From CAZAOY01 sp964486925 (GTDB lineage Bacteria; Bacillota; Clostridia; Oscillospirales; Ruminococcaceae), in the NCBI GenBank assembly GCA_964486925.1, contig CAZAOY010000074.1, forward strand, positions 1-10,438: a DNA stretch of 10,438 nt, given 5' to 3'. This document shows, one piece after another, positions 1-6,210 of the stretch (its first letter is position 1; each line of letters begins with the position of its first letter). Position numbers and translations under genes: made by a program. The notes beneath the pieces were generated by a model. It saw only the letters and a list, made by a program, of their open reading frames with translations, was not told where the DNA came from and did no database searches.

Positions 1-55
1 AGCCTACACGGCTTTCATCTATGGTATAATAAACACTGATATGGAAGTAAATCTT
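1..55 (+). repeat. 55-bp direct repeat, copy 1 (promoter and leader-ORF start)
   Basis: Positions 1-55 recur identically at 97-151, a period of 96 bp. The unit contains an extended -10 element (TGGTATAAT, 22-30 here) and then ATGGAAGTAAATCTT, which begins a short ORF. The copy may extend left of the window, because the second copy is preceded by bases that complete a hairpin (see 94-112). The repeat looks like a local tandem duplication of a promoter region. No transposon features are visible. Confidence 0.9.
22..30 (+). promoter_or_regulatory. Extended -10 promoter, distal copy
   Basis: TGGTATAAT matches the TGn-TATAAT extended -10 element for the housekeeping sigma factor. No good TTGACA-like -35 lies 17 bp upstream, which is tolerated by extended -10 promoters. 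The predicted transcription start (about 37) is only a few bases before the ATG at 41. Confidence 0.5.
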
Positions 56-94
56 CGATTTACAACGATGTGTTTATTTTACCTTCTAAGGTAG
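41..94 (+). CDS. Putative leader peptide, 17 aa
   Basis: An ATG-started ORF encodes MEVNLRFTTMCLFYLLR and stops at 92-94. It starts about 4 nt after the predicted transcription start, so it would be nearly leaderless, and no Shine-Dalgarno is visible. Leader peptides that sense ribosome stalling are well known upstream of antibiotic-resistance ABC-F genes. YfmM-type proteins are not established members of that group, so a regulatory role is only a possibility. The main support is that the same ATG and first five codons recur in the second repeat copy, which the exact duplication alone can explain. Confidence 0.2.
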   Translation: MEVNLRFTTMCLFYLLR

Positions 95-112
95 AAAGCC
101 TACACGGCTTTC
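94..112 (+). promoter_or_regulatory. Inverted repeat GAAAGCC-TACAC-GGCTTTC
   Basis: This is a perfect 7-bp inverted repeat around a 5-nt spacer. It begins at the stop codon of leader ORF 1 (stop 92-94) and lies directly upstream of the proximal -10. No U-run follows, so an operator or an RNA stem of a distal transcript is more likely than an intrinsic terminator. Copy 1 keeps most of it (1-16), but its left edge is cut off by the window end. Confidence 0.4.
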
Positions 113-151
113 ATCTATGGTATAATAAACACTGATATGGAAGTAAATCTT
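97..151 (+). repeat. 55-bp direct repeat, copy 2
   Basis: This is an exact copy of 1-55. It ends where the two leader ORFs diverge after the shared start (MEVNL). It places a second extended -10 promoter 66 bp closer to the ABC-F start codon than the end of copy 1's unit. The identity implies a recent duplication or active homogenisation. Confidence 0.9.
118..126 (+). promoter_or_regulatory. Extended -10 promoter, proximal copy
   Basis: This is the second copy of TGGTATAAT. It would start transcription near 133, giving a leader of about 84 nt before the ABC-F start codon. The inverted repeat at 94-112 covers its -35 zone, so a bound protein there could control it (inference). A further TATAAT lies at 168-173 but lacks both a TGn extension and a -35. 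Confidence 0.5.
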
Positions 152-172
152 AAATGTAGCATTTGTATATAA
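137..172 (+). CDS. Putative leader peptide, 11 aa
   Basis: This ORF starts in repeat copy 2 with the same five codons as the ORF at 41-94. It then diverges to give MEVNLKCSICI and ends 44 bp before the ABC-F start codon. It would also be close to leaderless from the proximal promoter and has no ribosome binding site. It could be a chance ORF. Confidence 0.17.
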   Translation: MEVNLKCSICI

Positions 173-216
173 TGCAGACCGTATAAAGGTTTGATAGATA
201 AAACGGGAGAAGTTAA

Positions 217-1770
217 ATGAGCATATTAAACGTTGAGAATTTGACACATGGATTTGGGGCAAGACGGATACTTGAAAACGCTACCTTTAGACTGCTTAAG
301 GGTGAGCATGTAGGGTTAATCGGTGCAAACGGAGAAGGTAAATCCACCTTTTTAAATATAATTACAGGTCAGCTTATGCCGGATGAAGGCAAGGTAGAGT
401 GGTGTAACCGTATTACCACCGGTTACCTTGACCAGTACTCAACCCTAGCGAAGGGGCGGACAATCCGTGACATTCTGCGGGAAGCATTTAGCCATATGTA
501 CGAGCTTGAACAGGAGATGTTAGCGCTGTATGACAGGATGGGCGAATGCTCCGAGGATGAGCTTGAAGGGATAATGCAAGAGGCGGGCGAGATTCAAGAG
601 GAGCTAGAACACGGAGGGTTTTATGTAATCGATTCAAAGATTGAGGAGTATGCAAACGGTTTAGGGCTTGGTGAGATTGGACTGGAACGTGATGTAACCG
701 AGCTTAGCGGCGGTCAACGCGCGAAGGTACTGCTGACAAAGGTACTACTGCAAAACCCGATGATCCTAATTCTTGACGAGCCGACAAACTTTCTGGACGA
801 AAATCATATCTACTGGCTAAAAAACTTTTTAATTAACTATGAAAATGCATTTATCCTAGTGTCACATGATATCCCCTTCCTAAACGAGGTGGTAAACGTA
901 ATCTACCATGTCGAATCCGCAACGCTGACACGATATACAGGGGACTACAACCGATTTATGGAGATGTATGAGCTTAAGCGCCGTCAGGTTGAACAGGCTT
1001 ATGAAAAGCAACAAAAAGAGATTGAACAGCTAGAGGTGTTTATCGCTAAAAACAAAGCCAGAGCCGCAACCGCAACACTGGCACGAAGCCGCCAAAAACG
1101 GCTTGACAAGATGGATATTATCGAGCTTTCAGGCGAGCGGATTAAGCCTACCTTTAAGTTTAAGGAAGCAAGAACCCCTGGAAAGCTTTGTGTGGAGGCT
1201 ACCGATCTGGTTATCGGATACGACTCTCCGCTCACCTCCACCCTTAACTTTGTAGTGGAACGCAACAAAAAGATTGCGATAAAAGGGGTTAACGGTGTGG
1301 GTAAATCTACCCTGCTAAAGACCATCCTCTCGATTATAACACCATACTCAGGTACGGTTGTCCACGATCAGTTTATACAGGTAGGTTACTTTGAGCAGGA
1401 ATCCGCCGAAACCGAAAAAACCGCCTTTGACTATATCTGGGATAGCTACCCTACCATGACCAACGCAGAGGTTCGGGGTGCACTAGCTAGGTGTGGACTC
1501 ACCAACGAGCATATTACAAGCCAGATGAGGGTACTGTCCGGGGGTGAAAACGCCAAGGCTAGACTATGTAATCTAATGCTTACTGAATGTAATCTGCTGG
1601 TACTAGATGAACCTACAAACCACCTAGATGTGGACGCTAAGGATTCACTTAGAAAGGCTATTGCGGACTTTAAGGGTACCGTACTGCTTGTTTGCCATGA
1701 GCCAGAGTTTTACCAAGATATCGTAACCGACATCTGGAATGTTGAGGACTGGACAACCAAGATTGTATAG
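217..1770 (+). CDS. yfmM: ABC-F family ATPase, YfmM-like
   Basis: This is a soluble twin-ATPase of the ABC-F family. Members bind near the ribosomal E site and act on stalled or paused ribosomes; they are not transporters. Domain 1 has Walker A GANGEGKST (36-44), signature LSGGQ (163-167), Walker B/D-loop ILILDEPTNFLD (183-194) and H-loop His217. A charged interdomain linker (about 240-310) contains the Arg/Lys-rich segment expected to contact rRNA or tRNA. Domain 2 has GVNGVGKST (357-365), LSGGE (440-444), LLVLDEPTNHLD (460-471) and His494, which follows Cys instead of the usual Ser. Length (517 aa) and sequence closely resemble what I recall of Bacillus subtilis YfmM (about 518 aa). The start is supported by GGGAGA about 8 nt upstream. 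It is preceded by a duplicated promoter and leader region and stands alone as a transcription unit. The ABC-F call is near certain; the YfmM subtype is from memory. Confidence 0.93.
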   Translation: MSILNVENLTHGFGARRILENATFRLLKGEHVGLIGANGEGKSTFLNIITGQLMPDEGKVEWCNRITTGYLDQYSTLAKGRTIRDILREAFSHMYELEQEMLALYDRMGECSEDELEGIMQEAGEIQEELEHGGFYVIDSKIEEYANGLGLGEIGLERDVTELSGGQRAKVLLTKVLLQNPMILILDEPTNFLDENHIYWLKNFLINYENAFILVSHDIPFLNEVVNVIYHVESATLTRYTGDYNRFMEMYELKRRQVEQAYEKQQKEIEQLEVFIAKNKARAATATLARSRQKRLDKMDIIELSGERIKPTFKFKEARTPGKLCVEATDLVIGYDSPLTSTLNFVVERNKKIAIKGVNGVGKSTLLKTILSIITPYSGTVVHDQFIQVGYFEQESAETEKTAFDYIWDSYPTMTNAEVRGALARCGLTNEHITSQMRVLSGGENAKARLCNLMLTECNLLVLDEPTNHLDVDAKDSLRKAIADFKGTVLLVCHEPEFYQDIVTDIWNVEDWTTKIV

Positions 1771-1793
1771 TATTCGCTCCTTACAATGATTTT

Positions 1794-1829
1794 GCCCCTA
1801 GCGACACGGTACACCATTTCGCTAGGGGC
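1794..1829. terminator. Hairpin between convergent genes
   Basis: An 11-bp perfect GC-rich stem (GCCCCTAGCGA with its complement, loop of 14 nt) lies 23 bp after the ABC-F stop and 9 bp beyond the end of the permease gene. On the plus strand it is followed by TTATA, a weak U tract. On the minus strand it is followed by A residues. It therefore fits best as the terminator of the ABC-F gene, possibly acting in both directions. Confidence 0.65.
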
Positions 1830-1838
1830 TTATACCTA

Positions 1839-3008
1839 CTATTGTGACAAAGCTTTTACAGGGCAGAGCTTTGATGCCTTTATCGCTGGGAATATCCCAA
1901 ACAAAATCCCCGACAGCATGGTGATTACCAGAGGTACAGCGATTAACTTAATGGAAGCCACAAACTCCACATTAATCCATAGACACCCTAGGTACACGAT
2001 AGAAACCGCCACCACAGTTCCAATTGTCACCCCTATTAGGGATAGTAGAAGGGATTCTACCAAAAACTCCAGTAGTATCCGCCCATTACTTGCTCCAATA
2101 GATTTTTTTATCCCAATCTCCTTTGTTCTTTCGGTAACGGTAACTAGCATTACCGTCATAACCGATAGACCTGCTACGATCAGAGAGATAGAAGCAATTA
2201 TTGAAAGCACTAACGTTATGGAGTTTAACACCCCGTTTAGGTTTGCTTTTTGCTTGTTAAGATCCTCTGCTACCACCTTTTTTCCTTCTGATATGGTGTT
2301 TATTATTGAGTTAACTGTGCTTTCTTGTTTGGTATCATCGATAAAGTTTGCGGCTATTTGGGTTATCTCGGTGCTTCCTAGGTAGATCTGCATTGTGGTT
2401 ATTGGAACGTAGATAAAGGTAGGTACTACCCCGCCCATTAGCTGTTGCATCATATTTCCGCCTGTGGCTACCACCCCGATAACCTTAAACTCCTGATATC
2501 GATTGTCTATCTGTATCTTTACGGTTTTACCCACTATATTCTCTCTGTTATACGAGTTTATCGCAAAGTTTCTGTCTACTATACAAACCCGTTTGTTTTG
2601 GTCGATATCAGACTGACGTATTAGTCTGCCGTAGATAATATCAAGTGCGACTACGTTGTTTACGGTTGCGTCTACCCCGAAGATAATGCTTCTTAGTTCG
2701 GTATTCTTTACCATAACCTGACTATACAGCGAGTTTAACGGGGTTGCGTACTTTACATTGTTCATGTTTCTAATTCTAGAAAGATCAGACTCAGATAGAG
2801 TCTGGAGAGAATCCCCCTCTGTCCTAAAGGCTATACCATCTATCCCTAGGCTGTTAAGCTCGTTGTTTATAGATTTTTTACCAATCTCACCGATTAGTGA
2901 GATTATAATAACCGATAGTATCCCGATAGAGATCCCTAGTATTGTGAGGAAGGATCTGGTCTTTTTTCTAAAGATATTTTTATAACTACTTGCAAATATA
3001 TCAAACAT
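1839..3008 (-). CDS. MacB/FtsX-type ABC exporter permease
   Basis: This is the membrane subunit of a MacB-like ABC exporter (389 aa), a family that exports peptides, antibiotics or lipids, or drives cell-envelope machinery. The order is typical. One N-terminal membrane helix (about 19-41) follows a basic KKTRS segment. A large extracellular MacB core domain (about 45-240) follows. Three C-terminal helices (about 262-290, 312-345 and 355-375) belong to the FtsX domain. The conserved ERTKEIGIKKSIGAS stretch (293-307) and the terminal GIFPAIKASK stretch (371-380) are clear. No nucleotide-binding domain is fused to it. The start is ATG with a GGGGG tract 9 nt upstream, a weak site. It lies downstream of the adaptor gene across a 100-bp gap where an ATPase gene would often sit, so its ATPase must come from elsewhere or has been lost. 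The substrate is unknown. An antisense ORF over its 3' half is a shadow. Confidence 0.93.
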   Translation of the reverse strand: MFDIFASSYKNIFRKKTRSFLTILGISIGILSVIIISLIGEIGKKSINNELNSLGIDGIAFRTEGDSLQTLSESDLSRIRNMNNVKYATPLNSLYSQVMVKNTELRSIIFGVDATVNNVVALDIIYGRLIRQSDIDQNKRVCIVDRNFAINSYNRENIVGKTVKIQIDNRYQEFKVIGVVATGGNMMQQLMGGVVPTFIYVPITTMQIYLGSTEITQIAANFIDDTKQESTVNSIINTISEGKKVVAEDLNKQKANLNGVLNSITLVLSIIASISLIVAGLSVMTVMLVTVTERTKEIGIKKSIGASNGRILLEFLVESLLLSLIGVTIGTVVAVSIVYLGCLWINVEFVASIKLIAVPLVITMLSGILFGIFPAIKASKLCPVKALSQ

Positions 3009-3108
3009 CTAATAATACCCCCATTCAGCTTGTTATTGGGTAATAAAATATTGGTGCTATTGTTATGTTAATTTACACATGTTGCTAGATAATATAGCTT
3101 GTCTAAAG

Positions 3109-4131
3109 TTATTCTTCATTTGTAGTAAATGGTTTAATCTGTGCGGTATCGTCTAGCCTAACAAAGCTGTAGTTATTCTTAATCTGCTGTGCGTTTAATA
3201 TAACCTTTTCACCCTTGTTAATTCCCTCTTTAATCTCCACAACCGATTCAAATTCTTTACCGGTTACGATGTACCGCTTTATAGCGACATGGTTTTTATA
3301 GATGTAGACAAATTCATTGTTTTTATGATCCTGGCTTATCGCTGAATATGGCAGTGATAGTGCTTTATAATCGGGGCTTTTCTTAATTGTTCCTGAAATT
3401 GAGTACCCTGCCTTTAGCTCTGGGGTGCTGTCTGTAGAGATAAACACGTCCACCACCGTTTGTTTAGTTAAGCCTACAAGCTTTTCAGTAGCGGTGGGTG
3501 AGATTGAAACTATCTTGCCGATATAGCTTTTGTCGGTATTAGCGGCGGTGCTGTAGATTACCTCGTCCCCTATCTTAAATTTTCCTACCACATCCTCCAA
3601 AACACTAAACTTACCGTAAAGCTTTGAGAGATCGGATATGGTGGCTAACGTTTCACCAAGTTGGGTGGTAAAGCCAGAAGTCATGTTAAGGTTTGTTATA
3701 GTGCCTGAGGATGAGGCTATAACTTTGTCTGGGATAAAGTTTAGTAGCTGTTGTCCTGCAAAGTCGCCTGTGTTAGCGAGTGCTAGGTACTTTTCAGGTA
3801 TGTTTGACATTGTGGATACATAGTCTATAAGTGCTGACTTTGTGCTCTCAATATCGATATCCGCAATCACATCACCGTACTTTACCTTGTCACCGATATC
3901 GTAATAGACATTGTTAATCACCACAGGGATGTCTACCTTAATGTTTCGCCTAGAACGCTCCACAATATTACCACTTACATACATACTATCGGTAACCACC
4001 TTATCCACAGGGGTTATAAGCGATATCTTTGGTATGTTCTCAACATATATAACTAAGACAAATCCCGTTAGCAGAACTGATACCGCCACAAGAATTACCA
4101 CCGACATTAATATCTTTTTTTTACTGCCCAT
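3109..4131 (-). CDS. Membrane-fusion (HlyD/MacA-type) adaptor subunit
   Basis: This is the extracytoplasmic adaptor of a MacA/YknX-type ABC efflux system, anchored by one N-terminal helix (about 6-30, after MGSKKK). Both lipoyl half-domains are visible: the first around YYDIGDKVKYGDVIADIDI (77-95), the second around SSGTITNLNMTSGF (141-154). The segment between them, where MacA has a long alpha-hairpin, is only about 45 residues. A beta-barrel/membrane-proximal region follows (about 170-335; note AGYSISGTI at 241-249). I place the start at the ATG at 4131 (340 aa), because GAGGAG sits 7 nt upstream. The longer frame starting with TTG at 4146 would put that ribosome binding site inside the gene. 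It is first in a two-gene unit with the permease; no ATPase gene separates them. The substrate is unknown. Confidence 0.87.
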   Translation of the reverse strand: MGSKKKILMSVVILVAVSVLLTGFVLVIYVENIPKISLITPVDKVVTDSMYVSGNIVERSRRNIKVDIPVVINNVYYDIGDKVKYGDVIADIDIESTKSALIDYVSTMSNIPEKYLALANTGDFAGQQLLNFIPDKVIASSSGTITNLNMTSGFTTQLGETLATISDLSKLYGKFSVLEDVVGKFKIGDEVIYSTAANTDKSYIGKIVSISPTATEKLVGLTKQTVVDVFISTDSTPELKAGYSISGTIKKSPDYKALSLPYSAISQDHKNNEFVYIYKNHVAIKRYIVTGKEFESVVEIKEGINKGEKVILNAQQIKNNYSFVRLDDTAQIKPFTTNEE

Positions 4132-4168
4132 CTTGTTTCTCCTCAAAATTTATTTTCTAGCTTGTAAT

Positions 4169-4177
4169 ATTTTATCA
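4169..4177 (-). promoter_or_regulatory. Possible extended -10 promoter for adaptor-permease
   Basis: Read on the minus strand, this is TGATAAAAT, an extended -10 match about 40 bp upstream of the chosen adaptor start. The -35 zone (CTTATA at 17 bp) is poor. The surrounding DNA is very A+T rich, so a chance match is possible. Confidence 0.33.
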
Positions 4178-4225
4178 CTAAATTGAAAATATATAAGTGG
4201 AAATAAAAATAAACAGGAGGCAAAT

Positions 4226-4294
4226 TTGGAAGATAATAAAATGAAAGGAAGCTCCGTGCTAAACCAGTGTGCTTGCTTGGGGCGTGGTCTTTAA
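4226..4294 (+). CDS. Putative 22-aa upstream ORF with strong RBS
   Basis: AGGAGG at 4215-4220, the best Shine-Dalgarno match noted in the window, sits 5 nt before a TTG that opens a 22-codon ORF. It ends with ...SSVLNQCACLGRGL, stopping at 4292-4294, one base before the ATG of the Cys-rich gene. The layout suggests translational coupling: ribosomes loaded here would terminate beside the next start, which has no good site of its own. Alternatively it is the true N-terminus of the Cys-rich protein in a broken frame. Removing one base from the GGGG run at 4279-4282 would join the two frames. I do not recognise the peptide. Confidence 0.35.
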   Translation: MEDNKMKGSSVLNQCACLGRGL

Positions 4295-4295
4295 G

Positions 4296-4457
4296 ATGAA
4301 CTTCTCTACATGTGACAAAAACTGCATATATCAGCAGGACGGATACTGTTGTTTAAATGAATACAACTGCATCTCGATGGTATGTGATTGTGATTGTATC
4401 TACTTTGTCGCAACCGAAACCGCCATTACACAAAACGAAGATCCTTTTGAAACCTAA
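4296..4457 (+). CDS. Small Cys-rich protein, conserved clostridial type
   Basis: This is a 53-residue soluble protein with eight cysteines in the first 40 residues, including C-x3-C-x-Y-Q-x2-G-x-C-C and a final C-x-C-x-x-x-x-F-type cluster ending CIYF. The pattern resembles a group of small proteins common in clostridial genomes that databases often mislabel 'hydroxymyristoyl-ACP dehydratase' (recalled). Their function is unknown; metal binding is a reasonable inference from the cysteine spacing. The ATG at 4296 begins MNFSTCDKN. A longer reading from GTG at 4269 adds nine residues that do not look like family sequence. The gene has no close ribosome binding site and probably depends on the upstream ORF at 4226-4294. 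It converges on the operon to its right. Confidence 0.65.
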   Translation: MNFSTCDKNCIYQQDGYCCLNEYNCISMVCDCDCIYFVATETAITQNEDPFET

Positions 4458-4462
4458 CATAT

Positions 4463-4496
4463 TCCTACATTTTATCTCTATAAGGATATTGTAGGA
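4463..4496 (+). other. Weak hairpin after the Cys-rich gene
   Basis: TCCTACA (4463-4469) pairs with TGTAGGA (4490-4496), and TATC/GATA extends the stem across a small bulge. It starts 5 bp after the stop codon but lacks a U-run, so it may stabilise the 3' end rather than terminate transcription. Confidence 0.3.
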
Positions 4497-4573
4497 CAGG
4501 TCACGTTGTTTGTACGTATAACGTAGGTTTTGTGGTGCGGGCCCTTATAACATCGACTGCACACAAACCAAAG

Positions 4574-4624
4574 CCACCAATAAACACCATATCGTAACTA
4601 ATACGAATATAGGTTTATTGGTGG
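4574..4624. terminator. Long bidirectional hairpin between convergent genes
   Basis: CCACCAATAAAC (4574-4585) pairs perfectly over 12 bp with 4613-4624. A further imperfect inner stem (ATATCGTA against TACGAATAT) lies in the loop. On the plus strand it is followed by TCTATCTTTAT; on the minus strand by CTTTGGTTTG, both T-rich. It lies 23 bp past the end of the pyruvate formate-lyase-like gene. A bidirectional terminator serving that operon and the Cys-rich gene fits well. Confidence 0.65.
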
Positions 4625-4647
4625 TCTATCTTTATGTATAATGCTAA

Positions 4648-6210
4648 CTAGCTATTTTCATCCATATCATTTACAATACTGTAAGAGCCGATACGGTTTG
4701 CACGGTCACAGATAAAATTACCGTCAAAGGCAGTTTTAAAGGTGCTACAGTAGCTTTTAATAATACCCTCAAACTCATTCATAAGCTCTTGGTACTCACT
4801 GTTCCTTGCGGAATGTCTAAGCCATCTACTGCTCTTTAGCAGACGTTGTTTGTTCTCCTTTAGCTTGTTGCAGTAGTCTACATAGGTCATGCTATGGGTA
4901 ATGTAAACCTTTTCGTTAATGTCAACCAGAACACCGATTAGTACCCCTAGTCCGCTAAAGGTTAGAAGCACGTCCCGAGTTTCATCGTTACCCTGGCTAA
5001 TATCATTCCCTGCTGTGATACTGCTATTGTTAAAGCAGGATAAAAGCAGTTCAAAGTAATCGTTTTGACCTTCATAAAGCTTTGTATTATCATCAATCAT
5101 GATTACCTGTAGTACATTCCTTATCTCATGGATACATCTAGACTTTAGGTTATCAAAGCTTACGATAAGGCTTACACTACCGCCTTCATCAATCCCTAGA
5201 ACACGGCTTAGTATATTTAAAAAGTTAATGTTTGACATAGACACAAACCCTTGGTAGGAGGAGAAGGTAGGTAGGCTGTCCTCTCCGCATTCGTCCAGTA
5301 TATAGTACGGCTTTTTAGATGCGGTCTTTACCCTGTCGTAACAACCTTGAACGAAATCTAAAAACGGACTGCTTCTTACCGCACGTTCCTTCTCAAAAGC
5401 AACCTTAATTAGGTCATACCCTAAAGGATTATGACGAAGCTGCATCTTAAGGAAGGATATCATAAAGGTATCTGCCTTAGCAAACTGTTTTTTATTCTTC
5501 TTTTCATCCGCTAGATAAAACCGTTCTAGCTGTGGTACTATATCCTTAACATATGGTATAACATACGCTCTTGTGGAGAGTGGGATGGTTAAAAGATGGA
5601 TTAGCTGTAGCGCTTGATAGAAGGATGCCGCACCGTTTGCTGGTACGTTTGAAAGGTTTTTTACTACTGTGCGAAGCTCTGCCTTTCTTCTGGTATTTTT
5701 ATTAACCTCGATAAGCTCCATCGCCTTCTTTTTGTAGCTGTCTGTAAAGGATAGGATACCCTCGATTACATAGCCGCAAGCCTTATAAAAGTTAGCGCGG
5801 CGCACATTCTTAACCTCTGTAATATCCATTATATTTATCTCGTCCGAAAGCTTTGCGGAGTATCTAAGCAGACCATGCTCTAGTATGTAATCCAGATCTA
5901 GAGGGGCACAGATACCGATCTCACTGTACCATATATCATCCTGTAAAACCCACTGTCTTATACAGTTCCATTCAAACTCCTCCGCCTTTGTAATCGGGCG
6001 GCCTGACGGCTTTCCTACGATTAGTTCGGTATCTATCTGCGGTGTAGCGCAGGCTAACATGTTTTTTAAGGCGTACCCATAACGGCACACCTTGTAACGT
6101 TCCACGCTATTGCTCTCAAGCAGTGACTTTGAAAACAGATACTGCCATTCCAGATTAGTTATCTTATATCTAACCCTTGCTGTGTCGTGTGATTTTGTCT
6201 TGTTTACCAT
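4648..6210 (-). CDS. Pyruvate formate-lyase-like protein without clear catalytic motifs
   Basis: The 520-aa product resembles the N-terminal part of the pyruvate formate-lyase/glycyl-radical enzyme family. Signs are ELIVGKPSG (62-70), the FYKACGYVIEGILSF stretch (141-155) followed by a KKAMEL helix, and NVPANGAASFYQALQLI (188-204). A possible remnant of the late 'AG-D-G' loop is ITAGNDISQGN (398-408). True family members are about 750-850 aa, with a Cys-rich active-site loop and a C-terminal R-V-x-G-Y radical site. I find no 'GC-x-E/P' loop, and the nearest C-terminal match is NRIGSYS (505-511), with Gly displaced by one position. It is therefore either a non-catalytic relative or a divergent subfamily. 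I chose the ATG at 6210 because AGGGGG lies 9 nt upstream; a TTG at 6240 gives a longer frame. It is last in a three-gene operon, its start lying within the last 41 bp of the radical SAM gene. Substrate and role are unknown. Confidence 0.6.
   Translation of the reverse strand: MVNKTKSHDTARVRYKITNLEWQYLFSKSLLESNSVERYKVCRYGYALKNMLACATPQIDTELIVGKPSGRPITKAEEFEWNCIRQWVLQDDIWYSEIGICAPLDLDYILEHGLLRYSAKLSDEINIMDITEVKNVRRANFYKACGYVIEGILSFTDSYKKKAMELIEVNKNTRRKAELRTVVKNLSNVPANGAASFYQALQLIHLLTIPLSTRAYVIPYVKDIVPQLERFYLADEKKNKKQFAKADTFMISFLKMQLRHNPLGYDLIKVAFEKERAVRSSPFLDFVQGCYDRVKTASKKPYYILDECGEDSLPTFSSYQGFVSMSNINFLNILSRVLGIDEGGSVSLIVSFDNLKSRCIHEIRNVLQVIMIDDNTKLYEGQNDYFELLLSCFNNSSITAGNDISQGNDETRDVLLTFSGLGVLIGVLVDINEKVYITHSMTYVDYCNKLKENKQRLLKSSRWLRHSARNSEYQELMNEFEGIIKSYCSTFKTAFDGNFICDRANRIGSYSIVNDMDENS

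Noticed and set aside
217..1770. ABC-F gene as the missing ATPase of the exporter pair
   Set aside because: Its twin-domain architecture, interdomain linker and lack of membrane-coupling features mark it as a ribosome-associated ABC-F protein. It is also convergent to the exporter genes.
1786..2385. A 199-codon plus-strand ORF beginning right after the ABC-F gene
   Set aside because: It lies antisense to the 3' half of the permease gene, whose FtsX motifs are unmistakable. It has no ribosome binding site, starts inside the terminator-hairpin region and its translation resembles no family I know.
3911..4186. A 91-codon plus-strand ORF over the 5' end of the adaptor gene
   Set aside because: It is antisense to the adaptor's membrane helix and lipoyl domain; its hydrophobic translation is a mirror effect of that segment.
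4226..4457. Cys-containing mini-ORF or Cys-rich protein as a RiPP precursor for the radical SAM enzyme
   Set aside because: Both are on the opposite strand, separated from the radical SAM gene by a terminator and convergent to it. No leader/core pattern, RRE domain or exporter peptidase is present. The Cys-rich protein fits a common clostridial small-protein type instead.
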